Shown here: in pieces, positions 24,106 to 33,737 of the stretch | How positions within the stretch are numbered: position 1 is the stretch's first letter | How the letters are laid out: each line of letters begins with the position of its first letter | Source of the DNA: an uncultured Phycicoccus sp. | GTDB lineage: Bacteria > Actinomycetota > Actinomycetes > Actinomycetales > Dermatophilaceae | Assembly (NCBI RefSeq): GCF_947495705.1 | Contig: NZ_CANLZR010000002.1 | Span: forward strand, 1 to 64,000 | Reading direction: 5' to 3' | DNA length: 64,000 bases | Made by a program: the position numbers and the translations under genes | The notes under the pieces: model-generated | What the model was told of the DNA's origin: nothing | Databases searched by the model: none | The model's input: only the letters and a program-made list of their open reading frames with translations

Positions 24106-27100
24106 GTGTTCCAGAAGATCCTCGTCGCCAACCGCGGTGAGATCGCCGTCCGCGCCTTCCGGGCCGCGACCGAGCTCGGCGCCAAGACCGTCGCGGTGTT
24201 CCCGCACGAGGACCGCACCTCCGAGCACCGCCTCAAGGCCGACGAGTCGTACCAGATCGGCGAGGAGGGCCACCCGGTGCGGGCCTACCTCGACCACGAG
24301 AACATCGTGCGGGTGGCCGTCGAGTGCGGCGCCGACGCCATCTACCCCGGGTACGGGTTCCTGTCCGAGAACCCCGACCTGGCCGAGGCCTGCGCCGCCA
24401 ACGGCATCACCTTCATCGGCCCGCCGGCTTCGGCCCTGCACCTCGCCGGCAACAAGGCCCGGGCCATCGCCGCGGCCCGGGAGGCGGGGCTGCCGACGTT
24501 GCGCGGCGCCGAGCCGACGACCGACCTCGACGCCCTCACCGCCGCCGCCGAGGAGATCGGCTTCCCGGTCTTCGTCAAGGCCGTGTCCGGCGGCGGCGGT
24601 CGCGGGATGCGCCGGGTCGACGACCCGAAGACCCTGCGCGAGTCGCTGGAGGCGGCCCAGCGCGAGGCCGACGCCGCCTTCGGCGACCCGACGCTCTACC
24701 TCGAGGAGGCCGTGGTCCGCCCCCGGCACATCGAGGTCCAGATCCTCGCCGACGCCGAGGGCACCGTCCTGCACCTGTACGAGCGGGACTGCTCGGTCCA
24801 GCGGCGCCACCAGAAGGTCGTCGAGATCGCCCCCGCACCCAACCTCGACCCGGCGCTGCGGGACCGCATGTGCGCCGACGCGGTGGCGTTCGCGCGGGCC
24901 ATCGGCTACCGCAACGCCGGCACGGTCGAGTTCCTGCTCGGGGAGGACGGCCGCTACGTCTTCATCGAGATGAACCCCCGCATCCAGGTCGAGCACACGG
25001 TCACCGAGGAGGTCACCGACATCGACCTCGTCGCGTCCCAGATGCGGATCGCCAGTGGGGAGACCTTCGAGCGGCTCGACCTGCGCCAGGAGGACATCCG
25101 GACCCGCGGGTTCGCGATGCAGTGCCGGATCACGACCGAGGACCCGGCCAACGGCTTCCGCCCGGACGCCGGCCAGATCACGGTCTACCGGTCGGCCGGC
25201 GGCGGCGGGGTCCGGCTCGACGGCGGCACCGTCTTCGTCGGGGCGCAGGTGAGCCCGCACTTCGACTCGATGCTCGTCAAGCTGATCTGCCGCGGTCGGG
25301 ACTTCTTCACCGCGGTCCGACGCGCCCGGCGCGCCCTGGCGGAGTTCCGCATCCGCGGCGTCTCGACGAACATCCCGTTCCTCGAGGCCGTGCTCGACGA
25401 CCCCACCTTCCAGCGCGGTGAGGCCACGACCGGGTTCATCGACGAGCGCCCCGAGCTGCTCGAGGCGCGCACCCCGGCCGACCGCGGCACCAAGCTGCTC
25501 CAGTACCTCGCCGACGTCACGGTGAACCAGCCGCACGGCCCGGCGACGACCCACCTCACCCCCCGCACCAAGCTGCCCCCGCTCGACACCGACGCTCCGC
25601 TGCCGCCGGGGACCCGCGACCTGCTGCAGCGCGTCGGCCCGGCCGAGTTCGCCCGTCAGCTGCGCGCGCGCACCGACGTGCCGGTCACCGACACGACGTT
25701 CCGCGACGCCCACCAGAGCCTGCTCGCGACCCGGATGCGGACCCCGGACCTGCTGCACGTCGCCGGCCACGTGGCCCGCACGACGCCGCAGCTGCTGTCG
25801 ATGGAGGCCTGGGGCGGCGCCACCTACGACGTCGCGCTCCGCTTCCTGCACGAGGACCCCTGGGAGCGGCTCGCCCTGCTGCGCGAGGCGATGCCCAACA
25901 TCCCCCTCCAGATGCTGCTGCGCGGCCGCAACACCGTCGGGTACACCCCCTACCCCACGAAGGTCACTGACGCCTTCGTCCACGAGGCGGCCCGGACCGG
26001 CCTCGACATCTTCCGGATCTTCGACTCCCTCAACGACGTCGAGCAGATGCGACCCGCCGTCGACGCCGTGCTCGAGACCGGCACCGCGGTCGCCGAGGTC
26101 GCCCTCTGCTACACCGGCAACCTCCTCGACCCGCGCGAGGAGCTCTACACCCTCGACTACTACCTGCGGCTCGCCGAGAAGATCGTCGGTACTGGGGCGC
26201 ACGTCCTGGCGATCAAGGACATGGCCGGCCTGCTGCGGGCCCCGGCCGCCCGCCGCCTCGTGACGGCCCTGCGCGAGAACTTCGACCTGCCCGTGCACCT
26301 GCACACCCACGACACCGCGGGCGGTCAGATCGGCACGCTCCTCGCGGCCATCGACGCCGGGGTCGACGCCGTCGACGCCGCGACCGCGACCATGTCGGGG
26401 ACGACGAGCCAGCCCAGCCTGTCGGCGCTGGTCGCCGCGACGGACCACACCGACCGGCCCACCGGTCTCGACCTCGACGCCGTGTTCGCCCTGGAGCCCT
26501 ACTGGGAGGCCGTGCGTCACCTCTACCGGCCCTTCGAGTCCGGGCTCGCCTCCCCCACGGGCCGCGTCTACGTCCACGAGATCCCCGGCGGCCAGCTCTC
26601 GAACCTGCGCCAGCAGGCGATCGCCCTGGGCCTCGGCGACCGTTTCGAGGACATCGAGGACATGTACGCGGCGGCCAACGCCATCCTCGGCAACCTCGTC
26701 AAGGTCACCCCGTCCAGCAAGGTCGTCGGTGACCTCGCCCTCGCTCTCGTCGGTGCCGGCGCCGACCCGGCGGACTTCGAGGAGAACCCGACGAAGTACG
26801 ACATCCCCGACTCGGTCATCGGCTTCCTCGGCGGCGAGCTCGGCGACCCGCCCGGAGGCTGGCCCGAGCCGTTCCGGACCAAGGCCCTCCAGGGGCGCAC
26901 CGTCAAGCCCCGGGTCACCGAGCTCACCCCCGAGCAGGAGGAGTCGCTCGTCACCGACACCCGGCGCACGCTCAACCACCTGCTCTTCCCCGGCCCGTCG
27001 GCGGACTACGAGCAGACCCGGGACCTGTACGGCGACCTGTCGGTGCTCGGCACGATCGAGTTCCTCCACGGGCTCGAGTACAACGTCGAGTACGAGGCCG

Positions 27101-27486
27101 AGATCGAGGCCGGCAAGCGGCTGCTGCTCGGCATCAGCTCGGTCGGCGAGGCGGACCGCCAGGGCATGCGCACCGTCATGTGCACCCTCAACGGCCAGTT
27201 CCGGCCCGTGCAGGTACGCGACCGCTCCATCGAGGCCGAGACCAAGGCCGCCGAGAAGGCCGACCCCGCCAAGCCCGGGCACGTCCCCGCCCCGTTCGCC
27301 GGGGTCGTCACCGCCACGGTGGCCGAGGGCGACCCGGTCGAGGCCGGCGCGGTCGTCGCGACGATCGAGGCGATGAAGATGGAGGCCAACATCACGACCC
27401 CCACCGGTGGCACCGTCGAGCGGCTCGCCATCGACGGGCACCAGCAGGTGGAGGGCGGCGACCTCGTCGTCGTCATCGCGCCCTAG
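24106..27486 (+). CDS. pyc: Pyruvate carboxylase
   Basis: A 1126-residue enzyme from GTG 24106, 8 nt after GGAGG. It carboxylates pyruvate to oxaloacetate with ATP and bicarbonate. Domains in order are biotin carboxylase (ILVANRGEIAVRAFRAA at the start, KAVSGGGGRGMR, EMNPRIQVEHTVTEEVT), carboxyltransferase from about residue 520 (TDTTFRDAHQSLLATRMRT, the metal site and HLHTHDTAGGQ), an allosteric linker and a C-terminal biotinyl domain (IEAMKMEANI, biotin-Lys near residue 1090). The full length is normal. With ppdK and malic enzyme it controls flow between C3 and C4 acids. No acetyl-CoA effector evidence can be read directly. Confidence 0.97.
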   Translation: MFQKILVANRGEIAVRAFRAATELGAKTVAVFPHEDRTSEHRLKADESYQIGEEGHPVRAYLDHENIVRVAVECGADAIYPGYGFLSENPDLAEACAANGITFIGPPASALHLAGNKARAIAAAREAGLPTLRGAEPTTDLDALTAAAEEIGFPVFVKAVSGGGGRGMRRVDDPKTLRESLEAAQREADAAFGDPTLYLEEAVVRPRHIEVQILADAEGTVLHLYERDCSVQRRHQKVVEIAPAPNLDPALRDRMCADAVAFARAIGYRNAGTVEFLLGEDGRYVFIEMNPRIQVEHTVTEEVTDIDLVASQMRIASGETFERLDLRQEDIRTRGFAMQCRITTEDPANGFRPDAGQITVYRSAGGGGVRLDGGTVFVGAQVSPHFDSMLVKLICRGRDFFTAVRRARRALAEFRIRGVSTNIPFLEAVLDDPTFQRGEATTGFIDERPELLEARTPADRGTKLLQYLADVTVNQPHGPATTHLTPRTKLPPLDTDAPLPPGTRDLLQRVGPAEFARQLRARTDVPVTDTTFRDAHQSLLATRMRTPDLLHVAGHVARTTPQLLSMEAWGGATYDVALRFLHEDPWERLALLREAMPNIPLQMLLRGRNTVGYTPYPTKVTDAFVHEAARTGLDIFRIFDSLNDVEQMRPAVDAVLETGTAVAEVALCYTGNLLDPREELYTLDYYLRLAEKIVGTGAHVLAIKDMAGLLRAPAARRLVTALRENFDLPVHLHTHDTAGGQIGTLLAAIDAGVDAVDAATATMSGTTSQPSLSALVAATDHTDRPTGLDLDAVFALEPYWEAVRHLYRPFESGLASPTGRVYVHEIPGGQLSNLRQQAIALGLGDRFEDIEDMYAAANAILGNLVKVTPSSKVVGDLALALVGAGADPADFEENPTKYDIPDSVIGFLGGELGDPPGGWPEPFRTKALQGRTVKPRVTELTPEQEESLVTDTRRTLNHLLFPGPSADYEQTRDLYGDLSVLGTIEFLHGLEYNVEYEAEIEAGKRLLLGISSVGEADRQGMRTVMCTLNGQFRPVQVRDRSIEAETKAAEKADPAKPGHVPAPFAGVVTATVAEGDPVEAGAVVATIEAMKMEANITTPTGGTVERLAIDGHQQVEGGDLVVVIAP

Positions 27487-27613
27487 CGTCGCCGGCGGCC
27501 GCGAAACCGCCGTGCACCGATCCACCCGCTGCGCCGGGCGACCGTCGTACCGTGACGGGACCGCACCGGGTCAAGAAACGGCTTCGTGCCCCGACGAGTG
27601 GATGGAGACCATC

Positions 27614-27787
27614 ATGGGATTCGACGACAAGCTGGAGAACACCGCACGCGACGCCGAGGGGAAGGCCAAGGAGGCCGCCGGCAAGGCCACCGACGACGAG
27701 CGCCTCGAGGCCGAGGGCCGGACCGAGCAGTCGGAGGCCGACCTGCGGTCCGCCGGCGAGAAGGTGAAGGACGCCTTCAAGCACTGA
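27614..27787 (+). CDS. CsbD family stress protein
   Basis: A 57-residue protein from ATG 27614, with GGAG 8 nt upstream. It is highly charged and helical: DDKLENTARDAEGKAKEAAG, KATDDERLEAEGRTEQSEAD, then LRSAGEKVKDAFK. This is the CsbD fold, a small general-stress protein of unknown mechanism. It follows pyc by 127 bp and ends just before a strong bidirectional terminator, so it is probably a separate stress-induced unit. Confidence 0.92.
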   Translation: MGFDDKLENTARDAEGKAKEAAGKATDDERLEAEGRTEQSEADLRSAGEKVKDAFKH

Positions 27788-27804
27788 CCCCCGCCAGGGA
27801 GCAG

Positions 27805-27834
27805 ACCGGGCCGCCCCGCACGGGGCGGCCCGGT
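27805..27834. terminator. Bidirectional hairpin terminator
   Basis: ACCGGGCCGCCCCG (27805-27818) and CGGGGCGGCCCGGT (27821-27834) are perfect complements, giving a 12- to 14-bp stem. It sits between the convergent csbD-like and DUF2207 genes and can serve both. Confidence 0.85.
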
Positions 27835-27844
27835 GTCGTGCCCG

Positions 27845-29815
27845 CTACCAGCTGCCGCCGGAGGACCCGCCGCCGCCGCCACCGCTGAAGCCCCCGCCGC
27901 CGCTGAAGCCCGAGGACCCCGACGACCCGGGCGTCGAGACGAACGTGCCGGCGGCGACGGTGGAGAACGAGTCCATGCTCGACGCCACCCCCCGGAAGCC
28001 GGCGTCGCCCCAGGACCCCGCGTACCACCACGGGCTCGCGACGACGTGGCCCGCGGCGGCCGCTGCGGTCGCGACCTCCTCGAACACCTCGGCCCAGCGG
28101 TCGGCGACCCCGAAGACGATCGCGTAGGGCAGGTAGCGGCTGAAGACGTCCTGGGCCTCCTCCCACCGGATCTGGTTCGCCTCGGCGGTCGTGAGGTAGC
28201 GCTCGAAGCCACGGGCCTGGGCGAGCACCGCGGACCCCTCGGCGGTCCGGGCGGCCATCCGGCGGCCGAGCGAGCGCACGACGAGGCCTGCCACGACGAG
28301 GCCGCCGAACAGGACCCAACCGGGGTTCACCGGGTAGTCCGCCTCGGCGAACACCCCCGCCATCGGGCCGACGGCGAAGAAGAACCCCAGCACCCCGAGC
28401 CCCATGAGGGCGGTCCCCAGCCCCACCCAGCCGGCGCGTTGCCGCTCGGGGCTGCGCCGGAACCAGCCCCGCTCGACGACCTCCTCGTACATCAGCCGCT
28501 GGACGGCCTCGAGCGTCGGCTTGAAGTGGTTCTTCAGCGACGAGAGGCGGACGGCCTCGCCGCCGGCGAACAGTGCGTCGAGCAGGACCTGCTCGTAGCC
28601 GGCGAGCGGCGCGGCCGTGGCGGGCGGGGCGGCGCGGGTGAGCACCCAGTCGTCGGACCGGAACGTCCCCCGGTCCTCCCGGGCGATGGTCAGGTGCCCG
28701 CGCACGGCGAGGTCGACGATCGTCGCGCTCACGTCGACGACGTTGGCCTCCTCGTCGACGACGGTGCCGACGAGGCCCGGCTGGACCCCCGACGGGGCGG
28801 TGAACTGCACCGCGACGGTCGGCTGCGCCCCGCCGTAGACCACCTGGGCCTCCTCGCCGCGCCCGGGCGAGAGGCCCGGGGTCAGCCCGGCGTACTGCTC
28901 GTCCCGCCCGCGGGTCCACACGAGCAGACCCATGAGGGCCGCCGCCAGGAGCGGCACGAGGATGCCGGCGCCGACGGTCAGCCCCGCCAGGGCCCGGGAC
29001 ACCGCCGGCGGCACGCTGCTGCCGCTGGAGGACTCCGCGCTGCCGGTGCGCAGGTCGGGCGCGAGGTCGCCGAAGGCCTCGCGGGGGAAGGCCGCCACGA
29101 CGGAGGCGCCCTCGTCGGCCGCGAGGTCGGGGATGCTGAAGGTGGCGGTGGGGCCGGCCGTCGCCTCGCACGCCGTGGTGGACCCGGACGGGCCGTAGAA
29201 GCAGGCGGCCCGGGTGACGTCCGCGGGCCCGCTGACGGTGGCCCGCACGTCACGCTGCGGGAAGGTGCTCGCCGGGTCGACGACGTCGTAGTAGACCTCG
29301 GCAGTGCCGTCACCGATGTCGTTGACGAGGTGGGCGAGCCGGTAGCGCACGACGTACCGCGCGGTCCCCGTCACCGTCTCGGACGGGCTGCCGATGCGGA
29401 TCTTGCGGAAGGCCCCGAAGTCCTGGACGACGATGTCGGTGGGCGCCCCCGTGGGCGAGCTGACCTCGACCCCGGACAGCTCGTAGTACCGGTACTCGCT
29501 CTCGCTGTCCTGGTACCCGGCCCGGACGCGCACATTGCGGTAGATGCCGTGCCGCTCCTCGCCGTCGGGGAAGCGCCAGGTGATGTCCTCGGTGACGACG
29601 ACCGAGCCGTCCTCCTGGGCCTCGATGCGTGTGTGGAGCGCGTCCGCCTGCTCCTCGGCCGCGAGGGCAGACGGCAGTGCGGCGCCCCAGGCGCCCAGGC
29701 CGGGGGCCGCCGGCTCGGCGGACGCCGCCGGAGCGCCGATCAGGGCGAGCGTGGCCAGCAGGAGGCCGGCCAGGGCCGTGCGCGCCCCCCGGGTCGACCC
29801 GCCCGCGGCGGACAT
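27845..29815 (-). CDS. DUF2207 domain-containing membrane protein
   Basis: A 656-residue protein. Residues 1-35 form a signal peptide (ALAGLLLATLALIGAPAASA). A long extracytoplasmic beta-rich domain follows (VVTEDITWRFPDGEERHGIY and later SESEYRYYELSGVEV), which is the DUF2207 domain. Then come membrane helices (LTVGAGILVPLLAAALMGLL, LMGLGVLGFFFAVGPMAGVF, VLFGGLVVAGLVVRSL). The C-terminus is a Gly/Ser run with GGGGFSGGGGGGSSGGSW, typical of this family. The function is unknown; related proteins are found with LemA-like genes. It starts 1 bp beyond the smpB stop and so belongs to the ftsE-ftsX-M23-smpB unit. Confidence 0.9.
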   Translation of the reverse strand: MSAAGGSTRGARTALAGLLLATLALIGAPAASAEPAAPGLGAWGAALPSALAAEEQADALHTRIEAQEDGSVVVTEDITWRFPDGEERHGIYRNVRVRAGYQDSESEYRYYELSGVEVSSPTGAPTDIVVQDFGAFRKIRIGSPSETVTGTARYVVRYRLAHLVNDIGDGTAEVYYDVVDPASTFPQRDVRATVSGPADVTRAACFYGPSGSTTACEATAGPTATFSIPDLAADEGASVVAAFPREAFGDLAPDLRTGSAESSSGSSVPPAVSRALAGLTVGAGILVPLLAAALMGLLVWTRGRDEQYAGLTPGLSPGRGEEAQVVYGGAQPTVAVQFTAPSGVQPGLVGTVVDEEANVVDVSATIVDLAVRGHLTIAREDRGTFRSDDWVLTRAAPPATAAPLAGYEQVLLDALFAGGEAVRLSSLKNHFKPTLEAVQRLMYEEVVERGWFRRSPERQRAGWVGLGTALMGLGVLGFFFAVGPMAGVFAEADYPVNPGWVLFGGLVVAGLVVRSLGRRMAARTAEGSAVLAQARGFERYLTTAEANQIRWEEAQDVFSRYLPYAIVFGVADRWAEVFEEVATAAAAAGHVVASPWWYAGSWGDAGFRGVASSMDSFSTVAAGTFVSTPGSSGSSGFSGGGGFSGGGGGGSSGGSW

Positions 29816-29816
29816 G

Positions 29817-30293
29817 TCAGGCCTCGCCGCGGCGCCGGGCGGCGATGGCGCGGTCGGCCTCGCGCCGGTCCTGGCGTTCCCGGAGCGAGTGCCGCTTGTC
29901 GTAGGACTTCTTGCCGGTGACGACGGCGATCTCGACCTTCGCGCGGCCGTCCTTGAAGTAGAGCGACAACGGCACCACGGTGCGCCCGGACTCGCGGGTG
30001 GCGTGGGCGATCTTCTCGAGCTCGCGGCGGTGCAGCAGCAGCTTGCGCTTGCGCCGCGGCGTGTGGTTGGTCCAGGTGCCGTTGAGGTACTCGGGGATGT
30101 GGACGCCCTCGAGCCACAGCTCGTCCCGGTCGAAGCCGGCCCACCCGTCGACGAGCGAGGCGCGGCCCATCCGTAGGGCCTTCACCTCGGTACCCATGAG
30201 GACCAGGCCCGCCTCGTACGTGTCCTCGATGAGGTAGTCGTGACGGGCCTTGCGGTTGCTCGCGACGAGCTTCTTCCCGGTCTCCTTGGCCAC
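29817..30293 (-). CDS. smpB: SsrA-binding protein
   Basis: A 158-residue protein from GTG 30293. It binds tmRNA and delivers it to stalled ribosomes. Signature regions are [57 protein letters not shown] and the C-terminal basic tail [20 protein letters not shown], which becomes helical in the mRNA channel. It is complete. The partner tmRNA is at 22615-22983. The close spacing to the M23 peptidase, ftsX and ftsE is the common actinobacterial order. Confidence 0.97.
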   Translation of the reverse strand: MAKETGKKLVASNRKARHDYLIEDTYEAGLVLMGTEVKALRMGRASLVDGWAGFDRDELWLEGVHIPEYLNGTWTNHTPRRKRKLLLHRRELEKIAHATRESGRTVVPLSLYFKDGRAKVEIAVVTGKKSYDKRHSLRERQDRREADRAIAARRRGEA

Positions 30294-30352
30294 GACAGGT
30301 CAGGCTACCCGCCGGCCGGCCCCCGGCACCTGCGGGTTCCCGCGGCGCCTGG

Positions 30353-31747
30353 TCAGCCCAGGGTGTTGAGCCACTTGCGGGGGTCGACGAAGTCGCCGTT
30401 CTCGAGGGTCTCGAAGTGCAGGTGGCAGCCGGTGGACGTCCCGGTGTCCCCGACGTAGCCGATGAGCTGCCCGCGGCTGACGCTGCCCCCGCCGACGGTG
30501 ACCCGCGACAGGTGGTTGTAGGCGCTGGCCAGCCCGACGTTGCTCTGCAGGCCGTGGTCGATGACGACGCGGTTGCCGTAGCCCCCGCCCCAGCCGGCCA
30601 TGATGACCGAGCCCGACGCCGAGGCGTACACCGGCACGCCGCAGTTGGCGGCGTAGTCGCGGCCGGAGTGCAGCCGCCAGTACTTGTACACGGGGTGGAA
30701 GCGCATGCCGTACTCCGAGCTGACCCACCCGCTGCGCACCGGCCGGCTGAGGACCCCGGACGAGGACGACCCGCCGCTGGAGGAGCCGCCGCTGGAGGAG
30801 CCACTGGAGGACCCGCTGCTCGAGCTGCCCTGCTGCTTGCGCTTCTTCTCGGCCGCCGCCCGGCGCTTGGCCTCGGCCGCCGCGGCAGCGGCGGCCCGGG
30901 CGCGGGCCTCGGCCGCGCGCTTGGCGAGGATCTTCTTGAGGCGGGACTGCTCGGCCTGCATCTGCTTGAGCTGCTTCTTGTCCGCGGCGAGCTGGTCCTC
31001 GTAGGACTTGGCCTGCTTCTCCTGGCTGGCGGCGAGCGCGTCGAGCTGTGCCTTCGCCGCGGCAGCCGCGTCGCGGGCCTTCTCGGCCCGGGCGAGGGCG
31101 GCCTCGGCGGCCTTCTTCTTCGCCGCGGAGTCCGCTCGCAGCGCCGAGAGGTGGTCCTCGAGCGCGGTGAGGTTGGCCTGCTCGGTCGTCAGCCGCGCCA
31201 TGGTGCTCGTCTGCACGTCGAGCACGGTGTCGACCATCGCGAGGCGGTCCGCGAAGTCCTGCGGCTCGGTGCTCGACAGCGCGACGTCGAGCTGACCGAA
31301 GCCCTGCTCCTGGTAGATCTGCGCCGCGAACTGCGCGATCCGCTTGCGGCCTGCGGCGACCTCGGCGGTCGCGGACTTCAGGTCGGTCCGGGCCTTGGCC
31401 TCGTTGGCACGCGCGACCTCGAGCTCCTGGGTCGCGACGGCCTGCGCGTGGTCGGCCGCCTCGGCGGCGGCGCGGGCCTTCTCGAGGACGGTGCGGGCGG
31501 CGGGCAGCTTGTCCTGGGTCGCCTTGAGGTTCTTGTAGGCCTTCGACAGGGCCGCACTCGTCTCGTCGAGGTGGTCCTCGAGCTGGTTGATCTTGCGGTC
31601 GACGCTCTTCTTCTGCGCGCCCGGGTCCGGCGCGGCAGGAGCCGGTAGGGCTCCCGTCGTGAGGAGCCCGGCGGAGCAGACCAGGGCCGCGCCGGCCCCC
31701 ACGAGACGCCTCGGGGCGCGAGCAAGTGCACGGTCACGACGTCCCAT
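30353..31747 (-). CDS. Secreted M23 family peptidase with long coiled coil (EnvC-like)
   Basis: A 464-residue protein from ATG 31747 (in-frame ATGs also at 31756 and 31765). A signal peptide (APRRLVGAGAALVCSAGLLT) is followed by a coiled coil of about 250 residues rich in Ala, Lys, Glu and Gln, a Ser/Gly linker (SSSSGSSSGSSSGGSSSGG) and a C-terminal LytM/M23 domain. Zinc-site motifs are LHSGRDYAA (HxxxD) and CHLHFET (HxH), so it may be an active endopeptidase. In this operon position, behind ftsE and ftsX, it is the expected FtsEX-controlled peptidoglycan hydrolase or activator for cell separation. Confidence 0.93.
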   Translation of the reverse strand: MGRRDRALARAPRRLVGAGAALVCSAGLLTTGALPAPAAPDPGAQKKSVDRKINQLEDHLDETSAALSKAYKNLKATQDKLPAARTVLEKARAAAEAADHAQAVATQELEVARANEAKARTDLKSATAEVAAGRKRIAQFAAQIYQEQGFGQLDVALSSTEPQDFADRLAMVDTVLDVQTSTMARLTTEQANLTALEDHLSALRADSAAKKKAAEAALARAEKARDAAAAAKAQLDALAASQEKQAKSYEDQLAADKKQLKQMQAEQSRLKKILAKRAAEARARAAAAAAAEAKRRAAAEKKRKQQGSSSSGSSSGSSSGGSSSGGSSSSGVLSRPVRSGWVSSEYGMRFHPVYKYWRLHSGRDYAANCGVPVYASASGSVIMAGWGGGYGNRVVIDHGLQSNVGLASAYNHLSRVTVGGGSVSRGQLIGYVGDTGTSTGCHLHFETLENGDFVDPRKWLNTLG

Positions 31748-31861
31748 AGTCACCATTGGTAACACGAATCACAAGAGTTCGCCTACCCGACGCGGAAAAA
31801 GGGCACCTTCGACGGTACTCCCGCATCAGCGCGCTCTCAGGAGAACGGCGGGTCCCGGGGC

Positions 31862-32767
31862 TCAGACGCGCAGGTACCGGCGCAGCGTGACCAGGCTCGT
31901 CGCCATCGCGATGACCAGCACTCCCCCGAACATCCAGGGCGCGAGGAGCCACACGTCCGAGACCCCGATGAACGCCTGGGACAGCGCGATCTTGCTCGCG
32001 CCCTCGGTGAACACGTACTGGGTGAGCCCGACGAGCAGCGACACGGCGAGCAGGACGCCGGCGGTGGACACCAGGACCATCTCGGACACGAACGGCATCC
32101 GGATCGTCCAGTTCGAGGCGCCGACGAGACGCATGATCCCGATCTCACGACGTCGGATGAACGCCGCCTGCCGGATGGTCGTCGCCATGAGGAGCGCGGC
32201 GCACGCGGCCATGAGGGCGGCGAGCAGCACGGCGAAGAAGGTGACGTAGTTGATGATCGTGAAGAACTTGCTGAGGACCTTCTCCTGGTCCTGGACGGTG
32301 GCCACGCCGGGGGCGTTCTCGAACTGGGTGGTCACGATGTCGAACTTCGTGGGGTCCTGGAGCTGGACGCGCAGGCTCTGCGGGATGTCGCCCACCTGCA
32401 CGTTGCCGGCGATGGGGCTGTTGCGGAACTGCTCCTTGAACCGGTCGAAGGCCTGCTCCTCGGACTCGTAGAAGACGGCCTTGACCTCCGGCAGCGCCTC
32501 GAGCTGGGACTGCAGGGCCGCCTTCTGGGCGTCGGTGACCTCCTTGCCCTCGCAGTTCGGCTGGAGCGAGTCGGCGGTGCAGAGGTACATCGACACCTGG
32601 ATGCGGTCGTACCAGTAGCCCTTCATCGTGTCGGCCTGGCGCTGCGCGAGCAGCCCGAGGCCGAGGAGGAACATCGAGACCATCGTGACGAGCACGACCG
32701 AGACGGCCATCGAGATGTTGCGACGCAGGCCGGAGCCGACCTCGGAGGCGAGGAAGCGCATCTGCAT
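31862..32767 (-). CDS. ftsX: Cell division protein FtsX (permease-like subunit)
   Basis: A 301-residue protein starting at ATG 32767, 1 bp beyond the ftsE stop (an alternative ATG is at 32761). There are four membrane helices: one N-terminal (MAVSVVLVTMVSMFLLGLGL), then a large extracellular loop with KAVFYESEEQAFDRFKEQF (the site that contacts the peptidoglycan hydrolase), then three C-terminal helices. It lacks transport function in the family; FtsX transmits the FtsE ATPase cycle to the outside. The next gene is the M23 peptidase, its probable partner. Confidence 0.95.
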   Translation of the reverse strand: MQMRFLASEVGSGLRRNISMAVSVVLVTMVSMFLLGLGLLAQRQADTMKGYWYDRIQVSMYLCTADSLQPNCEGKEVTDAQKAALQSQLEALPEVKAVFYESEEQAFDRFKEQFRNSPIAGNVQVGDIPQSLRVQLQDPTKFDIVTTQFENAPGVATVQDQEKVLSKFFTIINYVTFFAVLLAALMAACAALLMATTIRQAAFIRRREIGIMRLVGASNWTIRMPFVSEMVLVSTAGVLLAVSLLVGLTQYVFTEGASKIALSQAFIGVSDVWLLAPWMFGGVLVIAMATSLVTLRRYLRV

Positions 32768-32768
32768 G

Positions 32769-33473
32769 TCAGGCCCCCTCCGCCGCGGCCGTCTGGTTGT
32801 ACGAGGCCTCCTGCTCGTCGCGCACGATGCGGCCGTCCTCGAGCTGGAGGACCCGGCGCCGCAGGTCGTTGACGATGTCGTGGTCGTGGGTGGCCATGAC
32901 CACCGTCGTGCCGGTGCGGTTGATGCGCTCGAGGAGCCGCACGATCTCGATGCTGATCCTCCGGTCGAGGTTCCCCGTCGGCTCGTCGCACAACAGGATC
33001 TGGGGACGGTTGACGACCGCCCGGGCGATGGCGACGCGCTGCTGCTCGCCACCGGACAGCTGGTGCGGGAAGCGCTTCTCCTTGCCGGCGAGGCCGACCA
33101 TCTCGAGGGTCTCGGGCACGAGCTGGCGGATGGCGTGCCGCGGCTTGCCGATGACCTGGAGCGCGTACGCGACGTTCTGGTGGACGGTCTTGTTCGGCAG
33201 GAGGCGGAAGTCCTGGAACACCGCACCCATCTCGCGGCGCAGGCGGGGCACCTGGCGCATCGGCATCTTGCCGAGGTCGTGGCCCGCGACGAGGACGAGG
33301 CCGCTCGTGGCGGCCTCCTCGCGCAGGGCCAGACGCAGCATCGTGGACTTGCCCGAGCCGGAGGGGCCGACGACGAACACGAACTCGCCCCGGTCGATGT
33401 CGACGCTGACGTCGTCGACGGCCGCGCGGGTCGACCTCGGGTAGACCTTCGTGACGTTCTCGAAGCGGATCAT
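32769..33473 (-). CDS. ftsE: Cell division ATP-binding protein FtsE
   Basis: A 234-residue ABC ATPase from ATG 33473. Walker A is GPSGSGKST, the Q-loop is AVFQDFRLL, the signature is [14 protein letters not shown], Walker B is [12 protein letters not shown] and the switch is ATHDHDIV. It binds FtsX and the divisome and drives cell-wall hydrolysis at the septum. It is the first gene of a five-gene unit (ftsE, ftsX, M23 peptidase, smpB, DUF2207) on the minus strand and is divergent from the CWB2 gene. Confidence 0.97.
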   Translation of the reverse strand: MIRFENVTKVYPRSTRAAVDDVSVDIDRGEFVFVVGPSGSGKSTMLRLALREEAATSGLVLVAGHDLGKMPMRQVPRLRREMGAVFQDFRLLPNKTVHQNVAYALQVIGKPRHAIRQLVPETLEMVGLAGKEKRFPHQLSGGEQQRVAIARAVVNRPQILLCDEPTGNLDRRISIEIVRLLERINRTGTTVVMATHDHDIVNDLRRRVLQLEDGRIVRDEQEASYNQTAAAEGA

Positions 33474-33737
33474 GCGGTGGGGGTGGCCTCGGTGCTCGGG
33501 GGTGGGAGCCGCAACGGATGCGCGGCACCTCCGAGGATAGGTCGGCGACCCGGAAGACGCGGTGAGGACGCCCCCTTTCGGCGCGTTCGGCCGACCCGCG
33601 GCGGCCACTCGGCCGTCCCGGCGACGCGAACTCCGCGAGTTCTCGCAGAAGCCGGGCGATCCGCCATCGGTGCGGTTACATTGCTCGCGACCGGCGTGGG
33701 GGGACCACCTCCGGCCGAGGTCGCGAAAGGACCCGTC

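Noticed and set aside
31748-31861. c-di-AMP or similar riboswitch upstream of the M23 peptidase
   Set aside because: The 114-bp gap is too short and shows no recognisable aptamer core.
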